DNA of 64,000 bases from Flavicella sediminum (GTDB taxonomy: Bacteria > Bacteroidota > Bacteroidia > Flavobacteriales > Flavobacteriaceae): contig NZ_VDET01000002.1 in NCBI RefSeq assembly GCF_006381105.1, positions 1,153,578 to 1,217,577 of the forward strand, read 5' to 3'. Both the position numbers and the translations under genes were made by a program. Below are positions 33,641-42,778 of this stretch, piece by piece. The notes beneath the pieces were generated by a model that did no database searches, was not told where the DNA came from, and was given only the letters and a program-made list of their open reading frames with translations. Position 1 is the stretch's first letter, and every line of letters starts with the position of its first letter.

Positions 33641-34984
33641 TTACTTTTTAATATTTAATAACTTTAATCGATTTAAAACCACCCCTTTTAAGACGATTTC
33701 AGACGTTTTTGGAATATTTAGAGGATAACTTATATCTGAAAAAATAACAGCAACTGAAGGTCCTGTAATTGGACTTTCATTCGAATATAAGCCATCACTA
33801 GTCAACACATGGTTTACATCTTTGCTATTGCGAACAAAAGTTGGAGGATAGTACAAATATTGCAAAGCGGCTGGTACGTATTTGAAATTTTTAAAAGAAA
33901 GCGAGGCAGTCGCATCTTTTGAGATCAAACTAATATTTTTAAAAGTAGAACTGGCATCAAAAGTACCTATCGCTCTTCGTTTTGAATCTTTGGCAACAAA
34001 ACCTTCTTTTAAAAATAGAGTCCAAGAACTTCCTTCCGATTTTGCAACATCAACCAACACTCTTCCATTGACCACAGAATGAGGTTGCAACAATACGGCA
34101 GCCTTACCATTTTTACTCACCACATTTTTGATGCTAATATTATAAACTCCCAAATCTAAATGTCGACCGGTATGTGCTTCAATACGGCAAGTCATACCAC
34201 CTTCACAAATTAAATTTTTTAATAAAATATTTCTTCCTGTATTTGTCTGTGCCAAACCATAACCAATAGAAGCTCCTTTCATGCTAATATTTGCAATTGT
34301 TACATTTTCTGGAATATGTGCTGTTTCCTCATCTATTCGAACGGGGTTAAATGCTATGGCTGTACCTTTTGTAAATTCATCATAAATGGAAAAATTTTGC
34401 ACCAATACATTTTTTGTATGTCCTAAAGCAATGGCTCTTCTAAATGCTTTTCCATTTTTTTCTAAATACAATTTTGGCCTTTCGGAAGGACTTCCTAAAC
34501 CCACTAATTTTACATTCTCTACAATTGGTTGCTTTTCTGTTGCGCCTATATTGAATAAAAATCCTTTTCCATTTAAAGAATTGTCCATATGAATCACAAC
34601 ATATTTATCGAACGTGATATGGATATTAGATTTCAGGGCTATATTTTTAAAAAGATAATTTCCTGAAGGAATAAAAATATTCCCTCCTCCTGCTCGACTT
34701 AATTCATTGATGATTTTTTCTAAATTATGACTGTCCTTTTCTTCTAAACTTTTAGAGAAAGTAATATTTCTACTTTTAGGTAAATTCTTAAAATCCTTAG
34801 CTATGTAACCTGCCCCATCTTGAAAATACGGTGTGGGTTTGTACAAGGCCATATCAGAAACATCTCCTTCGGGAACAATTGTTTTTACAGAAGTAGCTAC
34901 AACTTCATTTTTACCAACTACTTTTTCTTGTGAAGTACAAGCAAAACAAATGCACACAAAATAACTAAAGAATAAATTTTTCAT
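33641..34984 (-). CDS. Exported right-handed beta-helix protein, GH82-like paralogue
   Basis: A 447-residue protein with a lipoprotein-type signal (residues 1-16, ending CFACTSQ; Cys16 is the likely lipobox cysteine). Residues about 85-420 form a right-handed beta-helix. It is related to the protein at 6264-7814: both have an early GG-x-I-x-[IF]-P/NSG-x-Y segment, GYGLAQ (versus GYGLVQ), a central RIEAHTG (versus RLESG), and QPHSVVNGRV (versus SPHTIHQGRV). These parallel the active site of GH82 iota-carrageenases as I remember it, but the second acid is replaced (His here). It follows a TonB receptor and an AraC regulator on the same strand. It could be a carrageenan- or agar-binding or degrading protein. 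Some other polysaccharide lyase or hydrolase on a beta-helix is the alternative. Confidence 0.6.
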   Translation of the reverse strand: MKNLFFSYFVCICFACTSQEKVVGKNEVVATSVKTIVPEGDVSDMALYKPTPYFQDGAGYIAKDFKNLPKSRNITFSKSLEEKDSHNLEKIINELSRAGGGNIFIPSGNYLFKNIALKSNIHITFDKYVVIHMDNSLNGKGFLFNIGATEKQPIVENVKLVGLGSPSERPKLYLEKNGKAFRRAIALGHTKNVLVQNFSIYDEFTKGTAIAFNPVRIDEETAHIPENVTIANISMKGASIGYGLAQTNTGRNILLKNLICEGGMTCRIEAHTGRHLDLGVYNISIKNVVSKNGKAAVLLQPHSVVNGRVLVDVAKSEGSSWTLFLKEGFVAKDSKRRAIGTFDASSTFKNISLISKDATASLSFKNFKYVPAALQYLYYPPTFVRNSKDVNHVLTSDGLYSNESPITGPSVAVIFSDISYPLNIPKTSEIVLKGVVLNRLKLLNIKK

Positions 34985-35120
34985 GGTTACTGATTTTTAT
35001 TTCAAACAAAAATAAGTTTGAACCCATTTACAAAAAGGTTTGTCAGTACATATCTTGTAACGAGTATGATTTTATAAACACAATAAAAACTAAACAGGTT
35101 ACATTATTCAATGTACTATA

Positions 35121-35167
35121 AAACTAAAAACCTATCAGGTCATTTAGACTTGATAGGTTTTTAGTTT
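35121..35167. terminator. 17-bp perfect inverted repeat
   Basis: AAACTAAAAACCTATCA and its exact complement are separated by 13 bases. It is the second hairpin downstream of the TonB receptor gene on the minus strand. It could be a back-up terminator or a processing site between receptor and beta-helix transcripts. Confidence 0.55.
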
Positions 35168-35238
35168 CACAAAGTTTATTTTGCTTATTCGGTCTCGACT
35201 TCCCTCAACCTGACAAACTTCTAATTCTTATAAATAAA

Positions 35239-35271
35239 AAACCTCGCAGCCTTTATAGCACTACGAGGTTT
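35239..35271 (-). terminator. Intrinsic terminator of the TonB receptor
   Basis: AAACCTCG / CGAGGTTT stem with a long loop; on the minus strand TTTTTATTT follows. It is 28 bases past the stop. Confidence 0.65.
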
Positions 35272-35298
35272 GAATTTTCAATACGGAGATTTGAATTC

Positions 35299-37938
35299 TT
35301 AGAATTCGTTCTTACCAAATTCACTATCAATAAACTTAGATTTGTTTCTTAGTTTGTTAAAAGTATAGGTTAAGTTTAATGAAATCATATCCACTTCATA
35401 CACATAATTAGTTGTTGTATAAAACTCATTAGGTCTTGAAGTGGTAATACGTTGTTCATTTGTATTCAACAGTCCCATATCGATATTTTGCCATTGCAAG
35501 GTAGCGGCCAAATTATCATCCCAAAATAATTTCTTAAAAGTTAAGTTTGGAGAATAGAAACGTGAATCTTCACCCATTGCTGTATTTCTATCAGAAATAT
35601 AGTTGAAGGCAAATTGCATAGAAGCATTTTTCCAAAATTTATACGTAGAGTTTAAGTTAAAAGAATAAATTGTTGATTTACTATCTATCAAATAGGTTCT
35701 TGATACTCCATCTCTATGGTTGAAATTTAATGCACCATCAATAGCATAGTTGTATACATTGGCACCAATAAAATTACTCCAGTTTTTAGAGCCTTTAATC
35801 GTAGCTCCAACTTCTAAACCAATGGCATTGCTTTTTCCAACATTAGAATACACACGGTTTAAAATACTGTCGTTTACAATATAGTTACCAGGGTTTTCCT
35901 TATCATCTTCATAAACTCTTGCATTTACTCTATTGATGACATTTTTTGTATGTCTAAAATAAGCCGTTGCAAACACAGAATTTCCATTGTTGTATTTTTT
36001 ATTGACACCCAATTCAACCAAATCAATAAATTCAGGTTTTAATTGATTGTCTCCTTGCTCGTATACCTCTGAATGCTCACGTTCCGCAAAACTATTCATT
36101 TTAAAAGTCGTAGTACGCACTACCCTTTTGCTATACGCCGCTTTAATATTCGTACTTTCATTCGCTTTGTATTGCAAAGATGCTGAAGGAAATAATTTGG
36201 CGTCATAACCATAATCGTAAGTAGTAGAATTTGTTGCAGTACCTAATTGCTCTTCATACTCTCTATCCATAGATTCTAAACGTACACCCGCCGCATAATC
36301 CCATTTTTTTTGATTTTTAGACAATTGTACATAAGCAGAATGAATGATTCTTTTTAGATTGATAGTACTTGAAAATTCTGGTACAGTAGTAAAATCTTGG
36401 ATTGGTTTTAAAACACCTGTAGAGTTTCTAGTATAATCAAATTCACCTTCATGATCTAAATGTCTGAATTGGTAACCTGTTTCAAAAGTACCTATATTGC
36501 TTGGTGCCCATTTATAATCTAAATTGAAACGCATTCCGTTTAACGGGTTGTCATTGGTATTGTATTCTTGTTGATATACAATTGTTCCATTATCTGTTTT
36601 ATAAGCATCCGATAAATCACTACCATCTACATTGTCATTTTCTGTAGGACCTCCTAAAAAAGTGTATTCATATAAAAATGAAGTAGACAATTTAGATGCA
36701 TTGTCGAATGTATGTGCATAATCGAAACTAGCCAAAGCAAAATCACCTTTACGAGTTCTTAAATTATGGTTGTAATATTGAAATCCATTTTCTTTATCAG
36801 CAGAATTATAAGTCGTATTACCTGGAGCTGAATTAAAACTATTAACATCATTCACAGAAAAATTATTGTAAAGAATATCAGCCAAACGATCTTTTTTTCT
36901 TTTACCACCATACACACCAAAAGAAAATTCATTTTTAGCATTTGGTGTAAAATCAGCTGTAAAACGTGCATTGTAACTTACATCATCAAAACTACGTTCT
37001 CCGTCTGAAAGTAAATACCTTCTTGTATCATCAGAGAAATTAGCATGGGTTCCGTTATCATTTTGAATAAATACTTCACCTTCTCTTCTACCCGCTTTAT
37101 CATTGCGTTGGTAACTAGCGCCTATAGAAACATTCCATAAATCGTTTCTAGTATTGTAAGTAACATCTACACCATAACGTTGCGGATATTCTTTGGTATT
37201 GTAGTCTTGTACAGGAGGAAATCCGCCACGGATATTTACCTGTGCATAATCTCCGTTTGTAGCTCCTTTTTTAGTGATGATATTTAAAATACCTGCTGTT
37301 CCTTCTGGGTCATATTTTGCAGAAGGCGCCGTAATTAATTCAACTTTTTCCAAAGCATTAGCAGGCAATTGTGCTAGTAAAGAAGCCGCATCACCTTGGG
37401 TTGGTTTTCCATTAATTAATACCGCAAAACTATTACTTCCTCTTACACTAATGGCACCTTCACCATTTACGGTAACAGATGGTAAATTTTTAACAACATC
37501 AACGGCACTACCACCTTGGCTGTTTTGAAATTTATCAGATTCGAAAACCTGACGGTCAATTTTATGTGCCACCGTAGCTTTATCACCTCTTACCACAACC
37601 TCATTTAACTGAGAACTTGAGATTTTAAGGTTGATTGCACCAAGATTTTTGTATTCACCTTTTTTAGTAATGCTAATATTTCTTATTGTTTTTGTTTCAA
37701 AACCGATAAAAGAAGCTTCCAAATAATACGTACCTGACTTTACTTTTTCTATAGAAAATTCACCATCCAAACCGGTTACCACACCCGTTACCAAACTACC
37801 ATCGGCTTGTTTGTATAAAATTACACTCGCATACTCTAAAGCATCCTGACTTGATTCATCTTTGATTGAACCTGTAATTTGAGCGGATACAAAACTGCTT
37901 GTTAAAATTACTGCAATCAGTAAAAGTTTTTTAATCAT
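35299..37938 (-). CDS. TonB-dependent receptor, outer-membrane beta-barrel family (OMP_b-brl_3 type)
   Basis: An 879-residue outer-membrane protein. The signal is MIKKLLLIAVILTSSFVSA. Residues about 20-110 are a carboxypeptidase-like regulatory domain (ITGSIKDESSQDALEYASVI, LDGEFSIEKVKSG). The plug (about 120-225) has VFESDKFQNSQGGSAVDVVK, SVRGSNSFAVLINGKPTQ and AKYDPEGTAGILNIITKKG. The barrel follows and ends MISLNLTYTF plus a charged tail of about 20 residues. It is not of the SusC type and has no SusD beside it. The AraC regulator gene lies 133 bases upstream on the same strand, and the beta-helix gene lies downstream. Confidence 0.93.
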   Translation of the reverse strand: MIKKLLLIAVILTSSFVSAQITGSIKDESSQDALEYASVILYKQADGSLVTGVVTGLDGEFSIEKVKSGTYYLEASFIGFETKTIRNISITKKGEYKNLGAINLKISSSQLNEVVVRGDKATVAHKIDRQVFESDKFQNSQGGSAVDVVKNLPSVTVNGEGAISVRGSNSFAVLINGKPTQGDAASLLAQLPANALEKVELITAPSAKYDPEGTAGILNIITKKGATNGDYAQVNIRGGFPPVQDYNTKEYPQRYGVDVTYNTRNDLWNVSIGASYQRNDKAGRREGEVFIQNDNGTHANFSDDTRRYLLSDGERSFDDVSYNARFTADFTPNAKNEFSFGVYGGKRKKDRLADILYNNFSVNDVNSFNSAPGNTTYNSADKENGFQYYNHNLRTRKGDFALASFDYAHTFDNASKLSTSFLYEYTFLGGPTENDNVDGSDLSDAYKTDNGTIVYQQEYNTNDNPLNGMRFNLDYKWAPSNIGTFETGYQFRHLDHEGEFDYTRNSTGVLKPIQDFTTVPEFSSTINLKRIIHSAYVQLSKNQKKWDYAAGVRLESMDREYEEQLGTATNSTTYDYGYDAKLFPSASLQYKANESTNIKAAYSKRVVRTTTFKMNSFAEREHSEVYEQGDNQLKPEFIDLVELGVNKKYNNGNSVFATAYFRHTKNVINRVNARVYEDDKENPGNYIVNDSILNRVYSNVGKSNAIGLEVGATIKGSKNWSNFIGANVYNYAIDGALNFNHRDGVSRTYLIDSKSTIYSFNLNSTYKFWKNASMQFAFNYISDRNTAMGEDSRFYSPNLTFKKLFWDDNLAATLQWQNIDMGLLNTNEQRITTSRPNEFYTTTNYVYEVDMISLNLTYTFNKLRNKSKFIDSEFGKNEF

Positions 37939-38071
37939 TTTTTTTAGTTTTTAGTTTTTAATCTTGTTCCTGGTCAAGGATTTTAAAATTAAGCTTGGTA
38001 AATTTAACGGTGCAAAACTATTAAATAAAACAAAAGGGCAAATGGTTTATTTGAAATATAAATGGTCTTTA

Positions 38072-38878
38072 TTACGTATTACTTCTAAATTCACTGGGTG
38101 TAGTTCCTACAATTCGTTTAAAGTACTTCCCAAAATGAGAATTGTCTTTAAAAAATAAGGTGTAGGAAATTTCACTAATCGTTAAATCGGTATAAATTAA
38201 CAATCGTTTTGCTTCCATAATTATACGATCGGTTAGTATGGAAGAAGCTGTCGTATTGTGTTCTTTTTTACAGCAGTTATTTAAGTTTTGTGGTGTGGTA
38301 TTTAAAATAGTCGCGTAATAATCTACAGTTTGTAATTGTACTTCTTGGGTATTTAATACATCCATAAATTTTGAATACAAACCTATTTTTGTTTGCGTTA
38401 CATTATTATCTGATTGAATTACTTTTGCTAACAATGCCTTTAATAAACCCTCCAAAATCATGGTATTATTTTCAGATTTATTTTCGATGATTAACAAATC
38501 AAATAAGTTTATAAGCGTCTCAGCAGATTCAAAATAACGATAAGTAATGGCAGAAATTTTAGCAATGACTTTTTTCAATTCAAGATCTAGGCTGTTATCA
38601 ACAAAGGACTTTTTTAATAAAATAACATAGCCATTGGGTTCCGAATCTAAATCCCAAAAATGCACTTGTTCTTTGCGAACAACGAAAAAAGTTCCAGGCT
38701 TTACTTCTATTTTATGATTGTCAATTGTATGAAAACCAGAGGCATTGGTAAAGAAAACCAATTCTAAATATTTATTGTGCTTATGAGCTGCCGTTTTACG
38801 AACATGTTTTTTAAAAACCTCTATTTTAATAGCCTTGGAGGTTTTTATTTTATCTTTGATCGTAAAAATTTCATTCAT
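38072..38878 (-). CDS. AraC-family transcriptional regulator
   Basis: A 268-residue regulator. The N-terminal half is a cupin-like ligand-sensing domain (HKHNKYLELVFFTNASGFHT, KPGTFFVVRKEQVHFWDLDS). The C-terminal half (about 165-268) is the double helix-turn-helix: QLQTVDYYATILNTTPQNLN and, in the second, DLTISEISYTLFFKDNSHFG with KYFKRIVGTTPSEFR. This places it among XylS/AraC-type activators of catabolic genes. It is immediately upstream of the TonB receptor and beta-helix genes and is their likely regulator. A perfect inverted repeat lies 48 bases before its start. Confidence 0.93.
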   Translation of the reverse strand: MNEIFTIKDKIKTSKAIKIEVFKKHVRKTAAHKHNKYLELVFFTNASGFHTIDNHKIEVKPGTFFVVRKEQVHFWDLDSEPNGYVILLKKSFVDNSLDLELKKVIAKISAITYRYFESAETLINLFDLLIIENKSENNTMILEGLLKALLAKVIQSDNNVTQTKIGLYSKFMDVLNTQEVQLQTVDYYATILNTTPQNLNNCCKKEHNTTASSILTDRIIMEAKRLLIYTDLTISEISYTLFFKDNSHFGKYFKRIVGTTPSEFRSNT

Positions 38879-38926
38879 GCTTTCACTTTTAAATAATTTG
38901 TAAGCTCAATTAAAAAGACTTGTTAG

Positions 38927-38948
38927 GCTATTAACTATTGTTAATAGC
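38927..38948. promoter_or_regulatory. Inverted repeat upstream of the AraC-type gene
   Basis: GCTATTAAC and GTTAATAGC, separated by 4 bases, make a perfect 9-bp dyad in the promoter region of the regulator gene. It could be an autoregulatory operator or a leader hairpin. Confidence 0.45.
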
Positions 38949-39054
38949 TTGAGACTGTAAAAGAACGAAAAAGTTTAAGGAAGCTCTAAATTTTAACATA
39001 TGAAGACTAGCTTGAATCTCTTTATCTATAGAGCAAATGATTTAAAAACAAAAA

Positions 39055-39084
39055 AAAGCCTGTAAGTAGTTACTTACAGGCTTT
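39055..39084 (-). terminator. Intrinsic terminator of tatA
   Basis: A 14-bp perfect stem AAAGCCTGTAAGTA / TACTTACAGGCTTT. On the minus strand it is followed by a T-run. It begins 20 bases past the stop. Confidence 0.8.
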
Positions 39085-39104
39085 ATATTTTAGAAAGATC
39101 CTAC

Positions 39105-39302
39105 TTATTTAGCATCTTTTTTATCGTCTATCTTATCAGCATCTTCATCTTTAGAAGCGTTTTTAAATTCTTTAATTCCGCTACCTAAACCACGCATTAA
39201 TTCTGGTATTTTTCGTCCTCCAAAAAGTAACAATACAACCACCACAATAATGATCACTTGTGGACCACCAATCATTCCTAAAAATATACTTGATAAATTC
39301 AT
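39105..39302 (-). CDS. tatA: Twin-arginine translocase subunit TatA
   Basis: A 65-residue inner-membrane protein forming the pore element of the Tat pathway for folded proteins. It has one membrane helix ([15 protein letters not shown], about residues 13-27), the hinge [14 protein letters not shown], an amphipathic helix, and an acidic/lysine tail. The motif F-G-x-x-x-[IL]-P is intact. TatB/E-type roles cannot be separated by sequence alone. The DUF1501 protein at 46471-47661 carries a Tat-like signal and could be a substrate. Confidence 0.95.
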   Translation of the reverse strand: MNLSSIFLGMIGGPQVIIIVVVVLLLFGGRKIPELMRGLGSGIKEFKNASKDEDADKIDDKKDAK

Positions 39303-39321
39303 TTCTTTTTTATTTAGAAAA

Positions 39322-39329
39322 CAAAGATA
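39322..39329 (-). promoter_or_regulatory. -7 promoter element of tatA
   Basis: TATCTTTG on the minus strand, 19 bases before the tatA start. Confidence 0.6.
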
Positions 39330-39379
39330 ATAACTTTGTTTAAATAATATAATTTTTGCTAGTTAATTCGAATATCTGA

Positions 39380-40078
39380 TTATATATCTAGTTTTTCACC
39401 ATTTTTAAAAATACTTCCGCCCATAACCTTGGTGGTTTTAACAGATTTTGTTTTCCCAAAATACTCTATCGTTCCGCCCAATTTTACTTTGGCATCTAAA
39501 ATATCTTCCACAAAAATTTTCGCTTCACCGCCAGTTGTAACAGAAATATCTGTTTGTTTTGTGATTAATTCCGTTCCATTATAATTACTTCCGGTAGTTA
39601 TATCTACACTTTGAGATTTTGCAGTACCTTTTAATTGAATGTTTCCTCCAGTAATGGCTTTTACTTTCAAATAATCTACCGCTAAACTTAATTTTATATA
39701 AGCACCTTCTTGAGAACTTACATCCAATTGTGTTTGTTTAAAAACTTCTTTGGAAGTAATTACAGCCCCCTGATTTGCATCCAACTCGCCAATAATACTA
39801 TTGTAGTACAAGTTGATATCAACTTTATCAGATTTAAAAAGACTTTTTACTTTTAAGGTGAATTTTAAAACTCCTTTTTTATTACTTACCACAACTTCTG
39901 TAGCTTTTTCACCTGAAATTTCTATTTTTTGAACCTCCGATTTTATCAGATTTACCGTTAAACCATTAAATACTTTTAATTCATCAAAGTTTTTAACATC
40001 ATTTATAACTACATCCTGTGCAAACATAAAATTTGTCAAAAACAGGAATGCCAAAAGACAAACTTTCTGCAATTTCAT
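39380..40078 (-). CDS. GIN-domain (DUF2807) exported protein
   Basis: 232 residues from the ATG at 40078, giving the signal MKLQKVCLLAFLFLTNFMFA. An upstream ATG at 40105 would overlap the preceding gene by 19 bases. The rest is a beta-solenoid-like head GIN domain with short alternating strands and repeated Gly turns: NGLTVNLIKSEVQKIEISGE, LDANQGAVITSKEV, VKAITGGNIQLKGTAKSQSV, VTTGGEAKIFVED. Members are periplasmic or surface proteins of unknown function, perhaps adhesive. It lies 8 bases after the neighbouring membrane protein gene, so the two are probably co-transcribed. Confidence 0.85.
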   Translation of the reverse strand: MKLQKVCLLAFLFLTNFMFAQDVVINDVKNFDELKVFNGLTVNLIKSEVQKIEISGEKATEVVVSNKKGVLKFTLKVKSLFKSDKVDINLYYNSIIGELDANQGAVITSKEVFKQTQLDVSSQEGAYIKLSLAVDYLKVKAITGGNIQLKGTAKSQSVDITTGSNYNGTELITKQTDISVTTGGEAKIFVEDILDAKVKLGGTIEYFGKTKSVKTTKVMGGSIFKNGEKLDI

Positions 40079-40086
40079 AAGCTTAT

Positions 40087-40563
40087 TTACTGTATTTTTT
40101 TCCATTTATTTTTATCAAAATTAACTTTATTATACGTTTTTATTTTTAGAATCTTATCGGTCAAATAACTTACTTCCACTGTACGTGTTTTTAAAATAGA
40201 AGAAGTCAGCATTTTTTGTTTTTGTATTTCAACTTTTACATTGGGATCCTCTTTGCTTTCAAACAACACTTTTTCAGTGTTCCAAACATTAGAACTGTCT
40301 AATATTTCCATAGGATTTAGATAAAATATAACAACAAAACCTATAATTGGAGATAGAATTCTATAAATTTTATTCAATTTAGGTTTGTAAAAATAGATAT
40401 CCCAAACAAGCAATGCAGGTGTCAAAATTAATACGCCTACATAGATGGCCGATTTTAAAACTGAATGATTTATTTCAAAAGGAGTATTTACTATAATTAA
40501 AAACAAAAATAATAGCACAAAATAAGCTCTATTAAAAATTCTTGAAACTACTCGCTTTTTCAT
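40087..40563 (-). CDS. Membrane protein of unknown function, 158 aa
   Basis: A protein I do not recognise. It has three predicted membrane helices in the first ~85 residues (AYFVLLFLFLIIVNTPF, SAIYVGVLILTPALLVWDIY, ILSPIIGFVVIFYL). A basic, beta-rich C-terminal part follows (KVEIQKQKMLTSSILKTRTV). It lies 13 bases downstream of rnr and just upstream of the GIN-domain gene on the same strand, so it probably belongs to an rnr-membrane protein-GIN operon. Confidence 0.75.
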   Translation of the reverse strand: MKKRVVSRIFNRAYFVLLFLFLIIVNTPFEINHSVLKSAIYVGVLILTPALLVWDIYFYKPKLNKIYRILSPIIGFVVIFYLNPMEILDSSNVWNTEKVLFESKEDPNVKVEIQKQKMLTSSILKTRTVEVSYLTDKILKIKTYNKVNFDKNKWKKIQ

Positions 40564-40576
40564 AATTACAATTTTT

Positions 40577-42778
40577 TTATTGCAGCAAACTAAAATCTAA
40601 ATGTTTTCTATCCAAATCAGTATTTTTAACTTTTACCGTTACTTCATCACCCAATTGGTACATATTTTTAGTAGACTGTCCCACCAAGGCATATTGCTTT
40701 TCATCAAAGATATAATAATCGTCTTTTATATCACGAGTTCTTACCATTCCTTCGCATTTATTTTCAATAATTTCTACATAAATACCCCATTCTGTAACGC
40801 CAGAAATAACACCTACAAATTCTTGATCTTGATGATCTTGCATGTATTTAATTTGCATGTATTTGATAGAATCTCTTTCTGCTTTGGTGGCTAAATATTC
40901 CATTTCAGAAGAATGTTTACATTTCTCTTCGTATTCTTCAATTTTAGGCGATGGTTTTCCATCCAAATAATTTTGCAACAAACGATGTGCCATTACATCA
41001 GGATATCGTCTAATTGGCGAAGTAAAATGAGAATAATGATCAAAAGCCAAACCGTAATGTCCAATATTATTGGTGGTATATTCTGCTTTACTCATAGAGC
41101 GAATGGTTAAAGTTTCAATCATATTTGATTCACCTTTTCCATGCACATCTGTTAATAATTTGTTCAAACTATCAGAGGTCGTTTTTCTTGATTTTAAATC
41201 AATGCTATACCCAAATTTATTAATGATTCCTTGCAAAGCCATTAACTTGTCTACATTAGGTTCATCGTGAACTCGATAAACAAACGTATTTTTCGACGGT
41301 CGACCACCTTTGATACTGACAAACTCAGAAACTTTTCTGTTGGCCAACAACATAAATTCTTCAATTAATTTATTGGCATCTTTAGATTCTTTAAAGAAAA
41401 CTCCTAAAGGATTCGCCTCTTCATCTAAATTAAATTTCACTTCTACTCTATCAAAAGTAATGGCACCGTCTTTTAAACGTTTCTTACGCATTATTTTTGC
41501 TAAAGTATCCATCTTCAACACTGCATTTACAACAGCTTCAGAAACCTCATAAGAACCTTCTCTAATAGAAATATCTTCTGGTACAGTTGCTTTGGTATTT
41601 TCTTTTCCTTCTTCAATAATTACCTGGGCTTCTTCATACGCAAAACGTTCATCAGAATAGGTAACGGTTCTACCATACCATTCGTTGACCAATTGTGCTT
41701 TTTCATTCAATTCAAAAACTGCTGAAAAAGTTAATTTTTCTTCGTGTGGACGCAAAGAACAAACACCGTTTGATAATTTTTCTGGCAACATAGGAACGAC
41801 ACGATCTACCAAATACACGGAAGTGGCTCTTTCATACGCTTCTTTTTCCATTTCAGAATCTAAAGCCAAATAATGAGAAACATCGGCAATATGAATTCCT
41901 ATTTCGTAATTTCCATTTTCTAAGACCTTGTATGACAAAGCATCATCAAAATCTTTTGCATCTTTTGGATCTATGGTAAAAGTCAAATCTTTACGCATGT
42001 CTCTACGTTTCGAAATTTCTTCTTCCGTAATGGTCGTATCTAAATCTTCTGCTTCTTTTTCTACATGCGCTGGAAACTCAATAGGCAAACCATATTCAGC
42101 TAAAATACTGTGAATCTCTGTATTATGATCTCCTGGTAATCCTAAGATTTGTGAAATTTTACCAAAAGGATTTTTTGAATTTTGTGGCCAATCTGTTAAA
42201 GTAGCAATTACTTTTTCACCATCCACAGCACCATTCAATTCATCTTTTGGAATAAAAATATCTGTGTACATTTTGTTATTATCTGGCACAACAAAACCAA
42301 AGTTTTTACTGACTTGTAAAACGCCAACAAATTCAGTTTTAGCGCGTTCTATAATTTCAACAACATCTCCTTCTTTTTTAGAACTTCTACGTTTGTCGTA
42401 TACATACACTTTTACGGTGTCTTTATCCAAACCTCTGTTTACGTTGATAGATGGAATAAATACATCTTTTTCAAAATCGTCACAGATAAAATAAGCGTTT
42501 CCGCTAGATGTTAAATCTAACGTTCCTGTATAATAATTTTTATTTTCTACCAGTATGTATTTTCCTCTTTCTACTTCTTCTAACTTCCCCTGACCTTTTA
42601 AGTCTTCTAGCTTTTTAATTACTTGCGACCTTCCAATAGCATCAGTTAGTTCAAGTTTACCAGCAATTTGTTTGTAGTTAAATATTTTATTTGGATTCTT
42701 TCCAAACACTTTTAAAATTTTACTTGTCAATTCTCTAACTACGTTACCTTTCTTTTTATAAATTTTCTTTTTTGGCAT
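40577..42778 (-). CDS. rnr: Ribonuclease R
   Basis: A 733-residue 3'-to-5' exoribonuclease of the RNase II family that degrades structured RNA. The order is: N-terminal winged-helix region with a basic start (MPKKKIYKKKGN), cold-shock domains (about 75-215), and the RNB catalytic domain from about 250 with DLTFTIDPKDAKDFDDALSY carrying the metal-binding aspartates. HIADVSHYLALDSEMEKEAY, YGLAFDHYSHFTSPIRRYPD and a C-terminal S1 domain (EFVGVISGVTEWGIYVEIIE) follow. The end DRKHLDFSLLQ is typical. The length is standard. Its upstream side is the putative origin region. Confidence 0.98.
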   Translation of the reverse strand: MPKKKIYKKKGNVVRELTSKILKVFGKNPNKIFNYKQIAGKLELTDAIGRSQVIKKLEDLKGQGKLEEVERGKYILVENKNYYTGTLDLTSSGNAYFICDDFEKDVFIPSINVNRGLDKDTVKVYVYDKRRSSKKEGDVVEIIERAKTEFVGVLQVSKNFGFVVPDNNKMYTDIFIPKDELNGAVDGEKVIATLTDWPQNSKNPFGKISQILGLPGDHNTEIHSILAEYGLPIEFPAHVEKEAEDLDTTITEEEISKRRDMRKDLTFTIDPKDAKDFDDALSYKVLENGNYEIGIHIADVSHYLALDSEMEKEAYERATSVYLVDRVVPMLPEKLSNGVCSLRPHEEKLTFSAVFELNEKAQLVNEWYGRTVTYSDERFAYEEAQVIIEEGKENTKATVPEDISIREGSYEVSEAVVNAVLKMDTLAKIMRKKRLKDGAITFDRVEVKFNLDEEANPLGVFFKESKDANKLIEEFMLLANRKVSEFVSIKGGRPSKNTFVYRVHDEPNVDKLMALQGIINKFGYSIDLKSRKTTSDSLNKLLTDVHGKGESNMIETLTIRSMSKAEYTTNNIGHYGLAFDHYSHFTSPIRRYPDVMAHRLLQNYLDGKPSPKIEEYEEKCKHSSEMEYLATKAERDSIKYMQIKYMQDHQDQEFVGVISGVTEWGIYVEIIENKCEGMVRTRDIKDDYYIFDEKQYALVGQSTKNMYQLGDEVTVKVKNTDLDRKHLDFSLLQ

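Larger units (their letters stand above)
34985..35298. other. Intergenic region with two hairpins and a short repeat
   Basis: This 314-bp stretch holds a 17-bp perfect inverted repeat at 35121-35167, a receptor terminator at 35239-35271, and between them a GTCTCGACTTCCCTCAACCT segment (about 35186-35210) resembling an interspersed repeat. I see no gene. The promoter of the beta-helix gene must lie in its left part if it is not co-transcribed. Confidence 0.6.
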
